Origin: Streptomyces sp. BK208
Lineage (GTDB): Bacteria; Actinomycetota; Actinomycetes; Streptomycetales; Streptomycetaceae
NCBI RefSeq assembly: GCF_004364245.1
Contig: NZ_SOAV01000005.1
Location: forward strand, 310,001-374,000
Reading direction: 5' to 3'
Length of the DNA stretch: 64,000 bases
Each line of letters opens with the position of its first letter. The first letter of the stretch is position 1. The translations under genes and the position numbers were made by a program. This document shows, piece by piece, positions 18,556 to 28,200 of this stretch. Under the pieces are notes generated by a model that did not search any database, was not told the origin of the DNA, and saw nothing but the letters and a program-made list of their open reading frames with translations.

Positions 18556-19641
18556 TCAAACCTTCGGTGTCCGCAGGATCGATCCGATGTGCACCGCGGC
18601 CTCCGCCAGCCGGCGGCGGGTGTCGCGCAGTTGGTCCTCCGTCACGCCGTGGTCCCTGGCGGCGTCGCGGATGTCGTCCCGGAAACGGTCGAGCAGCCGG
18701 TCCAGGTCGCGGCCCGGATCACCGGTGGATTCGGCGGCGTCCTCGTGGGCCCAGCCCGGCGCGTAACCGGCGGGGAAGTCCTCGGGAGTGACCGAGTAGT
18801 CGGGGCCGGGGGAGGCGTCGGTGCGCGGGGCCGCGCTCCCGGAGGCGGGGCGGCCGAAGCCCCAGTCCTTGCCGAACTCCTTCCCGAAGTCCTTTCCGAA
18901 GTCGCCGACCTCCTTGGCCAGCTCGCTCAGGCCCTCCCGCAGCCCCGTCGGCCAGTCACCGCGCGAGAAGTGTGTCTGCACCTGCTCCTGTACGCGCTGG
19001 GCGATGCGCTGGACCTCCTCCTGCGCCTGTGCCCGGGCCCGCTCCTGGGCCTCCTTGGCCTGGCGCCGGGCTCGCTGCGCCTCGTCACGGGCGCGGCGGC
19101 TCTCGTCCTTGGCGCGGCGCGCCTGCTCCTTCCACTCCTGCTTGACCCGCCGCATCTCCTCCTTGGCGGCCCGCCAGGCCTCCTTCTCGTCGGCGTCGCC
19201 GGTGCCGCCCGCGAAGCCGCCCCCCTCGTCCTGCGCCCCGGAGCCGGTGCCCCGGCGGGCCGCGGTGGCCGCCGCTCGCATCTCCCGCCGCAGATCACCG
19301 GCCGCGCCCCGCACGTCGGCCCGGATCTCGGCGGCCAGCTCGGCGACCGACTCCCGGATCTCCAGCTCCAGGTCGGCCAGCTCCCCGCTGCGGTCGGACA
19401 GCTCGGCGCGCCCGGCGTCCGTGATGGCGTACACCTTGCGGCCGCCCTCGGTGGTGTGGGTGACCAGGCCCTCCGTCTCCAGCTTCGCCAGGCGCGGGTA
19501 GACCGTGCCCGCGGAGGGGGCGTAGAGGCCCTGGAAGCGCTCTTCGAGGAGCCGGATCACCTCGTAACCGTGGCGCGGGGCCTCGTCCAGGAGCTTGAGG
19601 AGGTAGAGGCGGAGGCGGCCGTGGGCGAAGACGGGGGGCAT
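18556..19641 (-). CDS. PadR-family transcriptional regulator with long coiled-coil extension
   Basis: A 361-residue protein. Residues 1-85 are a PadR winged helix (LLDEAPRHGYEVIRLLEE, SAGTVYPRLAKLETEGLV). Residues ~85-270 form a long, highly charged Arg/Glu/Ala coiled coil of the EEMRRVKQEWKEQARRAK type. This is much longer than the usual PadR dimerisation helix. The tail is acidic and Gly/Pro-rich. It follows the DUF4097 gene with one base between stop and start and should repress this operon through the palindrome at 20639-20652. It may sense an envelope-related signal through its partner. Confidence 0.82.
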   Translation of the reverse strand: MPPVFAHGRLRLYLLKLLDEAPRHGYEVIRLLEERFQGLYAPSAGTVYPRLAKLETEGLVTHTTEGGRKVYAITDAGRAELSDRSGELADLELEIRESVAELAAEIRADVRGAAGDLRREMRAAATAARRGTGSGAQDEGGGFAGGTGDADEKEAWRAAKEEMRRVKQEWKEQARRAKDESRRARDEAQRARRQAKEAQERARAQAQEEVQRIAQRVQEQVQTHFSRGDWPTGLREGLSELAKEVGDFGKDFGKEFGKDWGFGRPASGSAAPRTDASPGPDYSVTPEDFPAGYAPGWAHEDAAESTGDPGRDLDRLLDRFRDDIRDAARDHGVTEDQLRDTRRRLAEAAVHIGSILRTPKV

Positions 19642-19642
19642 G

Positions 19643-20590
19643 TCAGAGCACCTTCTTGTCGGTCGTGCCGTCGGAAGGGGCGCCGGTGGCGTCCTGGTCC
19701 CGGACGGAAGCGGAATTGTCCCCCGAGTCGCGCTGTGCGTGCTCCGCCGGGCCGGTGTCCCGCGGCTCCCGCTCCCACGTGTCCTGCGGCGCCGGATGGC
19801 GGAGCAGGGCGATCGAGCCGGAGACCGTGGTGGCCTTCAGCCGGCCGTTGCCCGCGCCGAGCCTCCCGGTGATGCGCTTGGCGCCCCACTGACCGCCCAC
19901 CCGGAGGTCCTCGAAGGCGCTGCTGACCGAGCCGCTGGCCGTGTTCGCCTCGACCTGGGCGTCGGCGGGCTGGGGCAGCCGGATGGCGATCTCGCCCGAA
20001 ACGCTGGTCAGGCTGATGTCGGTGGGGCCGCCGGCCGGGTCCAGGTCGACGATCATCGACCCGCTCACCGACTCGGCCCGCACGGAGGAGCCCGCCTCCA
20101 CCACCGTCAGGTCGCCGGAGACCGAGTTGAAGCGCAGGTCGCCGGTGAGGGCCTGCGCCTCCACGCTCCCCGAGACGGTGTCCGTGCGGACGGGGCCCGC
20201 GAGGCTCACCAGGGTGGTGTCCCCGGAGACGCCCTTGACCTCGGCGGATCCGTCGAGGCCCGAGATCACGGCCGCGGCGCTGACCGCGCCCACCTCCACC
20301 CGGGTGCCGGTCGGCACCGCGAGGGAGACCACCGCGCTGCGGCGCCAGCCCTTGCGGTCCAGCCACTTGAGGAACCCCTTCCAGGGCAGGTCCTCGTAGG
20401 CGACGGTGAGCACACCGTCCCGGTGGGTCACGACGAGAGGCGGGCCCTCGATCTCGGAGACCTCCAGGCGGGCGGAACCTTCGTCCGTGCCCACCACGTT
20501 CACCGTCCCACTGACGATGCGTACATGGAGCCGGCTCACGGACTCGTCGAAGGTGAGCTTCTTGGGCTCCGCGACGGACCACTCGGACAT
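19643..20590 (-). CDS. DUF4097-family beta-strand-repeat protein
   Basis: A 315-residue protein built of short beta repeats of the type VSGSVEAQALTGDLRFNSVSGDLTV, forming the right-handed beta solenoid of DUF4097 (adhesin-like) proteins. No signal peptide or membrane segment is visible, so it is probably cytoplasmic or membrane-associated. GAGGAGG lies eight bases ahead of the ATG. The in-frame extension to 20641 crosses the promoter and was rejected. It is the first gene of the operon with the PadR regulator. Function is unknown. Confidence 0.8.
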   Translation of the reverse strand: MSEWSVAEPKKLTFDESVSRLHVRIVSGTVNVVGTDEGSARLEVSEIEGPPLVVTHRDGVLTVAYEDLPWKGFLKWLDRKGWRRSAVVSLAVPTGTRVEVGAVSAAAVISGLDGSAEVKGVSGDTTLVSLAGPVRTDTVSGSVEAQALTGDLRFNSVSGDLTVVEAGSSVRAESVSGSMIVDLDPAGGPTDISLTSVSGEIAIRLPQPADAQVEANTASGSVSSAFEDLRVGGQWGAKRITGRLGAGNGRLKATTVSGSIALLRHPAPQDTWEREPRDTGPAEHAQRDSGDNSASVRDQDATGAPSDGTTDKKVL

Positions 20591-20638
20591 GGGGCAGACC
20601 TCCTCGACCGAACGCGCCATATCGCGTCCCTGCCCATT

Positions 20639-20667
20639 CACGATATATCGTGGTCGCGGAAAGTCAA
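20639..20667 (-). promoter_or_regulatory. Promoter and PadR-type operator of the DUF4097/PadR operon
   Basis: On the minus strand TTGACT (20667-20662), a 16-base spacer and TATCGT (20645-20640) form a promoter. The perfect 14-base palindrome CACGATATATCGTG (20639-20652) overlaps the -10. A related ATATCGCG lies at about 20619-20626. PadR proteins typically bind AT-rich palindromes of this kind, so autorepression is likely. Confidence 0.6.
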
Positions 20668-20992
20668 GATGCCCGTTCTAGTGATCGATGGGCGGCCGTT
20701 CCGACCGCTCTGTCCTGACTTGTCACCGCGCCCTGGACGCCAGTCACTGGACCGGCTGACCCGGCCCGGGCAACCGGACGCAGGTCACGGTCCCGGTGCC
20801 GGGGCGCGCGCCAGGCTGCGCGGGCTGCTGGCGGTGCTCACGCGCGCGGGGATCGCCCTCCCGGCCGGACCGGCCCCCGGGGGAGGAGGCCGACCGCCTC
20901 GGCACGGCCGCGCGGGCCCAGCCCGGCGTGCGGTGGGCCGAGGGAGCCGGACGCCGCACGGCCGCCGACGAGAGCCGCATCGCCGCCCGGAT

Positions 20993-21078
20993 TACCGTCC
21001 GCTCGTGCTGTCCGCTCCGCTCGGTGTCCTGCGCGTACCGTCCGCTCGTGCTGCGCGCCCCGGTCGGTGTCCTGCGCG
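20993..21078. repeat. Two tandem copies of a 43-base repeat
   Basis: The units 20993-21035 and 21036-21078 both begin TACCGTCCGCTCGTGCTG and end TCGGTGTCCTGCGCG. They differ over about nine central bases. A decayed third start follows at 21079. Confidence 0.75.
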
Positions 21079-21257
21079 TATCGCCCGGCTGCGCTGCCCG
21101 CCCCCGGCGGCGAGCTGCCCGACCCCGGCGGCGAGCTGACCGTCCCGGTCGTACCCGCCCTTCCCCGGCGACGCGCTGCCCGGCGCGCCAGGCGGTGTCC
21201 GTGCGTACCCTCCGGCCGTCCTGCCCGCACCAGGGCTGCCGCTGCCCGTCCCGGACT

Positions 21258-21367
21258 GCGCACCCTCGCGTCCTCGGCGGCGCACCCCCGCCTCCCGGAC
21301 AGCGCACCCCCGCGTCCTCCGCGGCGCACCCCCGCGTCCTCGACGGCCCGCCCCCGCGTCGTCGGCG
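21258..21367. repeat. Minisatellite: five tandem copies of a 22-base unit
   Basis: Five units of exactly 22 bases start at 21258, 21280, 21302, 21324 and 21346. The consensus is GCGCACCCCCGCGTCCTCGGCG. Units 3 and 4 differ at two positions; the outer units are more diverged. A 22-base period breaks reading frame, which argues against a coding role. Confidence 0.8.
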
Positions 21368-21424
21368 GTGAGCCACCCGTCCGGCCGCGCTGCCCGCCCC
21401 GGTCGGCGCGTCGGCTGTCCCGCC

Positions 21425-21607
21425 CTACTCGTCCTCGTCCTCGTCGTCCAGCCGCGCCAGCCACGTCGCCAGGCGCTCCACCGGGACCTCGAAGTCAGGG
21501 TTCAGGTCGACGAAGGTCCGCAGCTGTTCGGCGAGCCACTCGAAGGTGACCTCCTCCTCGCCGCGCCGCTTCTCCAGTTCCTCGATGCCTCGGTCGGTGA
21601 AGTACAA
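21425..21607 (-). CDS. Small acidic protein, DUF6104-type
   Basis: A 60-residue acidic protein: FTDRGIEELEKRRGEEEV, then FEWLAEQLRTFVDLNP, ending in LARLDDEDEDE. It resembles a short conserved actinobacterial family annotated as DUF6104, whose function is unknown. The frame is open to 21742, but that extension is compositionally odd. The TTG at 21607 has AGGAG six bases upstream and starts at the conserved part, so it is chosen. It is divergent from the conflict-system operon, 188 bases away. Confidence 0.7.
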   Translation of the reverse strand: MYFTDRGIEELEKRRGEEEVTFEWLAEQLRTFVDLNPDFEVPVERLATWLARLDDEDEDE

Positions 21608-21795
21608 CTCATGCTCCTGATGCGGGTGGGACGGGCCCCACGGCGTACCCGTCCAGCGTAGTCCGTGCGCCCCGTGTGCTCCTCCCGCCCGCCGGTGGGG
21701 GTCGCGGCCCGCCGGGCTGGGTATTAGCCTCGTCTGGGTCAAGTGACCGGTGCTCGCGCCCGGTTGGGGCGGGGCGGGCTCGACGGGGGAGCGGA

Positions 21796-22152
21796 ATGAG
21801 CCACATCCAGGACGTGCTGCTGCCGGACGGGACGGTGATCACCGCCCGGATCGGCGAGGCGGGCGGGTACGACGACCAGGAGGACGTCGGTTTCACCGAG
21901 GCGGCCGTCGCCAAGATCGAGCGGCTCCAGGAGCTGATCACCGGGGTCGGATCCTCCGTGCTGAGCGCGGCCCGCGCGGCCGGGCCCAGCGAGGCCGCCA
22001 TCACCTTCGGCGTGGAGCTGACCGCCAAGGAGGGACTGGCCGTGGCGGTGCTCGCCCGGGGCGAGACCAAGGCGTCGCTCCAGGTGACGCTCACCTGGCG
22101 GTTCGACCGGCCCGACGGGCAGGCGGGCGGGCCGCCGGCCACGCACGAGTGA
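21796..22152 (+). CDS. Trypsin-co-occurring small protein (CU044_2847/trypco1-like)
   Basis: A 118-residue protein beginning HIQDVLLPDGTVITARI. The central helix EAAVAKIERLQELITGVGSSVLSAARAA and the strand ITFGVELTAKEGLAVAVLARGETKASLQVTLTWRF match the small domain that accompanies trypsin-like proteases in NTP-dependent conflict systems. It probably binds or regulates the protease. Its TGA overlaps a GTG of the protease frame (GTGA at 22149-22152), so the two are coupled. It is the first gene of the seven-gene train. Confidence 0.75.
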   Translation: MSHIQDVLLPDGTVITARIGEAGGYDDQEDVGFTEAAVAKIERLQELITGVGSSVLSAARAAGPSEAAITFGVELTAKEGLAVAVLARGETKASLQVTLTWRFDRPDGQAGGPPATHE

Positions 22153-22157
22153 GCCGC

Positions 22158-24116
22158 ATGAGCGAGGGGAGCGACCGCCTCTACGAACTCGCCCGCGCCG
22201 CCACCGTGCATCTGCTGCCCGTCAAGGGCGACGGCGCGCCGCTGTGGGGGAGCGGCTTCTTCGTCGCGCCGGGCCGGGTGCTCACCGCCGCCCATGTGCT
22301 GCGCCCGCACCTCGCGGCGGACCCCGGCACCGTCTTCCGGGTGCGCGGCGAGGGGATCGACGCCGAGGCGCGGCTGGAGCAGTGGCTGCTGACCGACCCG
22401 CGCCGCCCGACCGTCCCGCTGGAGGAGGACCTGGCCCTGGTGCGGCTGGCCGGGGAGCCCGAGGAGCACCAGCACGAGTGCGTGTGGCTCGCCGACCGGG
22501 CCGTGCTCCACTCCGGTGCCCTCAAGGTGTGCGGTTACCACCCGGGGCCGCCCGAGACGCACTTCCGGATCGTCGACGCCGAGATCAACGGGCACGAGGA
22601 CCGGCACGGACTGATCATCAAGCCCGACATCGACTTCCCCAGCGGGGTCTCCGGCGGCCCGCTCCTCGACCCGGAGACGGGAGCCGTGATCGGGCTGGTC
22701 AAGTCGCGGCGCAAGCAGCAGGACGGCGGCAAGGCCGTCGCCGTCTCCGCCCTGCGGCGCTTCGGTCCGACGTACCGCACGCTGCTGGCCGCGCACGACC
22801 GCTGGCACGGCGACGAGCCGCAGTCCCCCGCCGGGGACAACTGGATCGACCTCCAGGGCGGCCCCCCGGTCGCCGCCGGCGAGCAGTGGACCCCCGCCGA
22901 CCGCCGGGAGGCACTGCGCCTGCTCGCCGAACTGCCCCCGCCGCCGGACGCGCCCACCGTCGAACTGCTCGCGAAGAAGGCGCGCAGCCGCAACACCTGG
23001 CCGGGCGCCACCCCCGAACTGCTCACCTGGCGGGACGGCACGGGACTGCTCTACGAGGGCGCCCGGCCGCTGCAGGCCCTGACCTTCCTGCGCTACCTGA
23101 GGTTCGTCGAGCTGTACACGGAATCCCGGGGCGGCGACGCGTCCGCCCTCGGACGGTGGATCGAGCGGCGGCTGCGCCGCGAACCGAGCCGTCCCCTGCA
23201 CGACCTCGTCCACGACGCCACCCTCCCGGAAGGGCTGCGCCCGGCCCCCGGCACCGCGCCGGAACGCGTCGTGATCCCCTACCCGGGGCCCGGCGAGGGG
23301 GCGACCGTGGCCGTCCTGCTCGACCCGGTGATCGGCGCGCGGCCCACCCGGTTCTTCTGGCAGATCTGGTACGACGACGGCCACGGCGAGCCCGAACTCC
23401 ACGAGGTGGACGGCTCCGTCCACGGGCACGACCCCGCCGACCTCGTCCAGGCACTGCGCGCGCCGCTGGGCCGGCTGCTGCGGGCCAGGGACCAGGAGGG
23501 CCGGCCGGTGCCCCTCGAAGTCGCCCTTCCGGTCGAGCACTTCGACACCGCCGTGCACCGCTGGCGGTTCGACGACATAGCCGAGCTCAACGACGCCGGC
23601 CACCTGGGGGCGCGTCGCCGGGTGGTGCTGCGCGCCCTCGAGCGCCGGGGAGATCCGGACAAACTCTGGACCGAGCGGTGGCAGGCGATGGCCGCCCGGC
23701 GGCGCTTCAGCGGCTGGCGCACCCCGGGGCAGGGCGGCTTCCCCGGCGCCCACGACTACCGCGACGCCGCCTTCGACCTGATACCGGTCATGTGCCGCCC
23801 GGCCGGCCGCGACCCCGGACGCACCGCCATGAGGCTCGCCCTGGAGGGCGGGCACGGCATCGCGCTGTGGCACGTCGACGGCCACTCCTCCCGGGTCTGC
23901 CCCGAGTCCTGCGACACCCTCTACGCCAAGGCGGAGGAACTCCTCGCCACGCTCGGCTCCCTGGCCGAACTGCCGGACCGGATACGCCACGTCCGCCAGG
24001 AGATCAGCGAACTGCGGGACGACCGCGCCTGGGCCGAGCCGATGGCCCTCCTGTACGACGACCCGCGCCGCCCCCTGCCCTCCGAAGAGGGCGGGACGCT
24101 GGACGCGCCCCTGTGA
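22158..24116 (+). CDS. Trypsin-like serine protease with VMAP-type C-terminal region
   Basis: About 652 residues. Residues ~1-200 are a trypsin-fold domain with the triad His46 (LTAAHVL), Asp91 (EEDLALVRL) and Ser165 (GVSGGPLL), all intact. A middle helical segment follows. The C-terminal ~270 residues (WQIWYDDG, DIAELNDAGH, ARRRVVLRALERRGDP, VMCRPAGRDPG, GIALWHV) resemble the VMAP-C domain of vWA-MoxR-associated proteins. No signal peptide is seen, so it acts in the cytoplasm, probably as the effector released when the MoxR/vWA partners sense a trigger. The start may be ATG 22158 or GTG 22149, and neither has a strong ribosome site. Confidence 0.8.
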   Translation: MSEGSDRLYELARAATVHLLPVKGDGAPLWGSGFFVAPGRVLTAAHVLRPHLAADPGTVFRVRGEGIDAEARLEQWLLTDPRRPTVPLEEDLALVRLAGEPEEHQHECVWLADRAVLHSGALKVCGYHPGPPETHFRIVDAEINGHEDRHGLIIKPDIDFPSGVSGGPLLDPETGAVIGLVKSRRKQQDGGKAVAVSALRRFGPTYRTLLAAHDRWHGDEPQSPAGDNWIDLQGGPPVAAGEQWTPADRREALRLLAELPPPPDAPTVELLAKKARSRNTWPGATPELLTWRDGTGLLYEGARPLQALTFLRYLRFVELYTESRGGDASALGRWIERRLRREPSRPLHDLVHDATLPEGLRPAPGTAPERVVIPYPGPGEGATVAVLLDPVIGARPTRFFWQIWYDDGHGEPELHEVDGSVHGHDPADLVQALRAPLGRLLRARDQEGRPVPLEVALPVEHFDTAVHRWRFDDIAELNDAGHLGARRRVVLRALERRGDPDKLWTERWQAMAARRRFSGWRTPGQGGFPGAHDYRDAAFDLIPVMCRPAGRDPGRTAMRLALEGGHGIALWHVDGHSSRVCPESCDTLYAKAEELLATLGSLAELPDRIRHVRQEISELRDDRAWAEPMALLYDDPRRPLPSEEGGTLDAPL

Positions 24117-24294
24117 CGGCCGCACGCGCACCCCGGCACCCGCCCGGCAGGCGCCGCGCGGGAGGTCGCGACTGGCCGGAACACGCCGGATCCGGGGTGG
24201 GTTCCGGGTACATTCCCAGGGGCCCGTTGCGGGTGCACGACGCCCTCGTCGGCCAGGCCGTGGACAACCACCGACCGTCGACGAGGAGCACCGC

Positions 24295-25293
24295 ATGAGC
24301 GAGTGGTTCATCTACCGGGGCACCGGGCAGCCGGATCCCGAGCGGATCGGGCAGTTGCCCGCCCCGCCCCCGTGGCGGGCCTTCGACACCCCGGCCGTGG
24401 ACTACGACGTACCGGGACCCGGCTCCTCCACCCGGCGCAGGCTCGGCGCGCGCACCGTCCCGCTGCCCATCCAGGACCCCGGCACCCTCGAACTGGTCAA
24501 CGCCTCCCTCTACCTGCGCCGCCCGCTGCTCGTCACCGGTGAGCCGGGCGTCGGCAAGTCGACGCTCGCCCACTCCGTCGCCTACGAACTCGGCCTCGGC
24601 CGGGTCCTGGAGTGGCCGGTCGTCAGCCGCAGCGAACTGCGGGACGGCCTCTACACGTACGACGCCATCGGCCGCCTCCAGGACGCCCAGCTGCCCGACG
24701 GCCGGGGCGCCCCGGACATCGGCAGGTACATCAAGCTCGGCCCGCTCGGCACCGCGCTGCTCGCCGCCGACCGGCCCCGCGTCCTGCTCATCGACGAGCT
24801 GGACAAGAGCGACATCGACCTGCCCAACGACCTGCTGAACGTGCTGGAGGAAGGCTCGTTCGCCATTCCCGAGCTGGAGCGGATCGCCGACCGCACCCCG
24901 GTCGTCGAGGTCCTCACCGACGACGGCAGGCGGGTCGCGGTCACGGAGGGCAGGGTGCAGTGCCGGGCCTTTCCCTTCGTGGTGATGACCAGCAACCGCG
25001 AGCGCGAGTTCCCCGCCCCGCTGCTGCGCCGCTGCATCCCGCTCGACCTCAGGGCCCCGCGCGACGAACGCCTCGCCGCCCTGGTGCAGGCCCATTTCGG
25101 CCAGGGGGCGTACGACGACAACCGCGACATCGTGGACCAGTTCGCCCGCGCCGAGACGGACGGGGCGCTGCGGCCCACCGACCAGTTGCTCAACGCGATC
25201 TTCCTTGCCCAGTACGCCGCCCGTGACGCCGCGCACCGGCGCGAGGAGATCTCGGACCTCCTGATGCAGCCCCTGGACCGCGGGCCGCGGTAG
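24295..25293 (+). CDS. MoxR-type AAA+ ATPase of the conflict module
   Basis: A 332-residue single AAA+ module. Walker A is GEPGVGKS (82-89), Walker B is VLLIDELDK (Asp167, Glu168), and sensor 1 is in VMTSNRERE. The Arg-rich end of the small domain, PAPLLRRCIPL, supplies arginine-finger candidates. MoxR ATPases remodel partners presented by vWA proteins; here the partner is the next gene. GAGGAG precedes the ATG. A 178-base gap separates it from the protease gene. I saw no terminator or clear promoter there, so transcription is probably continuous. Confidence 0.88.
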   Translation: MSEWFIYRGTGQPDPERIGQLPAPPPWRAFDTPAVDYDVPGPGSSTRRRLGARTVPLPIQDPGTLELVNASLYLRRPLLVTGEPGVGKSTLAHSVAYELGLGRVLEWPVVSRSELRDGLYTYDAIGRLQDAQLPDGRGAPDIGRYIKLGPLGTALLAADRPRVLLIDELDKSDIDLPNDLLNVLEEGSFAIPELERIADRTPVVEVLTDDGRRVAVTEGRVQCRAFPFVVMTSNREREFPAPLLRRCIPLDLRAPRDERLAALVQAHFGQGAYDDNRDIVDQFARAETDGALRPTDQLLNAIFLAQYAARDAAHRREEISDLLMQPLDRGPR

Positions 25294-25296
25294 CCG

Positions 25297-28200
25297 ATGG
25301 CCGCCCAGGACTCCCCGATCCCGGCCGACGGCGCGGCGCCCGTGCTCGCCGCGCTGGTCGCGCGTATGCGCGACGCCGGGATCGGACCGGGCGTCGAGGA
25401 ACTCGCCGACGCGCTGTGGCTGGCCCGCTGGCTGCCCGCCCCCTCCGCCGCGGCGGCCGGAAGACCCGCGCGCCCGGAGGGCCCGGCCGGAGCCCCGCCC
25501 GGCGGGCCGTCCGCATCGGCCCCGCAGTCCCCGGGAGCCGGGCAGTCCGTGAGCCCCGGTGAGACCGCCGCCGTCGAGGGCGCCTGGCTGTTCGCCCCCG
25601 GCGGGGACGGCCCCCCGGGCGGCGCGGGCGGTGCCGGTGCCGGGCCGGCGCCCGTACGGGTCCCGGCCGCCCCCGTGCTGCCCGAACCCCTCGCCCTGCA
25701 GCGCGGCCTGCGCCCGCTGCAGCGGTACCGCGCCCCCGTACGTCCGGTCCCGCGCACCCTGGACGAACGGGCCACCGTCGAACGGGCCGCGGAGTCCGGT
25801 CTGGTCCTGCCGGTACTGCGTACCGACCGGCGCCGCGAGGCCCGGCTGCTGCTCCTGATGGACGTGTCGACCTCCACCGTGGTCTGGCAGCAGGCCCTGG
25901 ACGAACTGCGCCAGGTCTGCGCGCGGGCCGGCGCCTTCCGCGAGCTGCAGGTGCAGTACCTGCACGAAGGCTCCGGCGGCCGGCCCGGCTGCTCCTCCCG
26001 CCCGGGACCGGACGGGCCGCTGCACGCGCCCGAGCAGCTCAGCGATCCGACCGGCCGCCGGGTGACCCTGGTGCTCAGCGACTGCGCCGGACCGATGTGG
26101 CGCAGCGGCCGCATGCAGCGTCTGCTGCACCGCTGGGCGGCGACGGCCCCCGTCGCGGTCGCCCAGCCGCTGCCGCAGCGGATGTGGGCCCGTACCCATC
26201 TGCCGGCCCGGCGCGGGACGCTGCACCGGCGCGAAGGCCCGGCCGGCGCGCTGGAGTTCCGCCCCGACCGGGCGGTGGCCGAGCAGGGCGCGCTGCCCGT
26301 GCCCGTGCTGGCGCTGCGCCGTCCGTCGGTGGAGGGCTGGGCACGGCTGGTGTCCGGTGCCACCGGGCAGTCCCTGGCCGCCGCCGCGGGCTGGGTGCGC
26401 GCCGACCACCCCGCCTCCTCGGCGCCCGTGCGCGCGGCCGAGGACGTCGGTGGCGCCGAGCGGGTCGGGGCCTTCCTGCGCACCGCCTCCCCGGAGGCGC
26501 GCCGCCTGGCCGTGTACCTGTCGGCGGTGCCGCTCCAGCTGCCGGTGATGCAGCTGGTCCAGCACGCCATGCTCGCCGGGAGCGGGCCCGACGTCCTGTC
26601 CGAGGTGCTCCTCGGCGGGCTGCTGCGCCGCGAGTCGGACACGGACGACCCGCAGGCGGTGCGGTACCGCTTCCTGCCCGGCGTCGCCACGGAACTGCGG
26701 GCCCGGCTGACCGTCGAGGACGCGGAGCTGCTGTTCAAGCACTGCTCCGAGTACGTCGAGCGCCGGTTCGGCCGCAGCGTGCGCAACTTCCCCGCCCTGG
26801 CGGGGGCGTTCCTGCGCGGCGCGGTCACTCCGGGCGAGCAGCTCGTCCCCGCGACCGACCCCCTGGCGGTCCCCGGCACCGGTCCGGCGACCGGTGCCGG
26901 CCCGGCGGAGCCACCCGGACTGCGGGCGTTCGCCGAGGTGTCGGCGGAGGTGCTGCGCGAACTCGGCGCCCGGCTGCCGAGGACGGTCGTCGCCCCCGGG
27001 ACCGACGCGGGGGTGCTGCTGGAGCGGGCCCGTGACGCCCACGTCCGTTTCCGGGCGGAGGGGCAGACCCGCGATCTCGACGCCGCCGTCGGCGGGCTGC
27101 GCCGGGTGCTCACGGTGGCCCGCGCGGGTGAGCGGCGCGTGGCGGCCGCCGAACTGCTGGCGGAGTGCCTGATGGACCGGTGGCGGGTGGGCGCGCGCGG
27201 CGACGATCTGCGTGAGGCCTGGGAGGTGGTCGCGGACCTGCGGGGCATCACGGGGCACGGGAGGTTCGTCCGCGCCATGATCTGCTCGGACCAGGCTTCC
27301 GCGCTGCAGGACGAGGGCATCGGCTTCCCGGGCATCCCCGACGACCTGCGGGACTGGGCGGTCGGCGCCGCCCCGCAGAGTCCGCGCGCCGCCGTGGAGT
27401 TCGCCCGGGCGGTCCTGCTGTACCTGGCCGAGGGCGACTTCGCCGCCGTCCTGGCCACGGAGACCGAGAGCGACCGCCTACGGCACTTCGCCGCCGGCGC
27501 CCTGCTGCACCTGCGCCGCCTCGTCGGACTGGTGGGCGCGAGCCGGCCCGGACCCGACGGACCCTATCCGGCCGCCGCGCGCCCCGAGGAGTGGTACGTC
27601 GCCCACCTGTACCGCGCCGTCGACGCCGCCACCACCGCCATCGAGGTGCAGGGATCCGACCGCGTCCGCGTCGAACGGGGACGGCTCTGGCTGGACCTGG
27701 CGCGGCAGTTCGCCGGGCAGGGCGCCGTCGCCGCCACCGCCCCCGAGACGGACCGGAGCTCCGACGCGGCCGCTGCGGCCACCGAGGACTTCATGGCGGT
27801 GCTGCGGGAGGAGAACGGCCTTCCGGACGGCGAGCGCTGCCGGGCCTGGCTCGACGTCGCCTCCGCCGTGGACCTCGCCGGGACCGGGGGAGACGGTGAC
27901 CGCTCGCTGCTCTTCCACGCGCTGGCACGGGCCGAGGAAGCCGCCGGTGACGACGAGGACCTGCGCGTCGAGTGCCGCGCCCGCGCCGCGAACGCCCACT
28001 GGGAGAGCTACGAACGCACCGGCGACCCCGCCTCCGTCGACCTGGCCGTCGACACGTGGGAGGCGGCCCTGCGACTGCTGCGCGAGGACGACCCACGGCT
28101 GCCCGCCGTGCTGACCGACTGCGGCACCGCTCTGCGCGAGCGGGCCGGCCGCCACGACAGCCCGCAGGACGTCCACCGGGCCGTGGACCTGCTCCGGCGG

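Larger units (their letters stand above)
20653..21424. other. Gene-free, repeat-rich 770-base stretch
   Basis: Several frames are open on both strands, but all give low-complexity Arg/Gly/Pro/Ala products with no family features, as expected of biased GC-rich noncoding DNA. Beyond the DUF4097 promoter at its left edge, the interval holds a 43-base repeat in two copies, an 18-base repeat (CCGGCGGCGAGCTG core) in two copies near 21100-21140, and a 22-base repeat in five copies. Confidence 0.6.

Noticed and set aside
20744..21464. Several overlapping frames of ~200 codons near the minisatellite
   Set aside because: The products are Arg/Gly/Ala/Pro repeats arising from tandem DNA repeats of 22 and 43 bases, which do not keep a reading frame.
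24117..24294. Possible promoter or operator in the 178-base gap before the MoxR gene
   Set aside because: A CCGGATCCGG palindrome is present, but no -35/-10 pair with sensible spacing was found, so no feature is claimed.
24004..27458. Long minus-strand frames antisense to the MoxR and vWA genes
   Set aside because: The plus-strand genes have Walker A/B and MIDAS motifs. The antisense products are low-complexity shadows without motifs.
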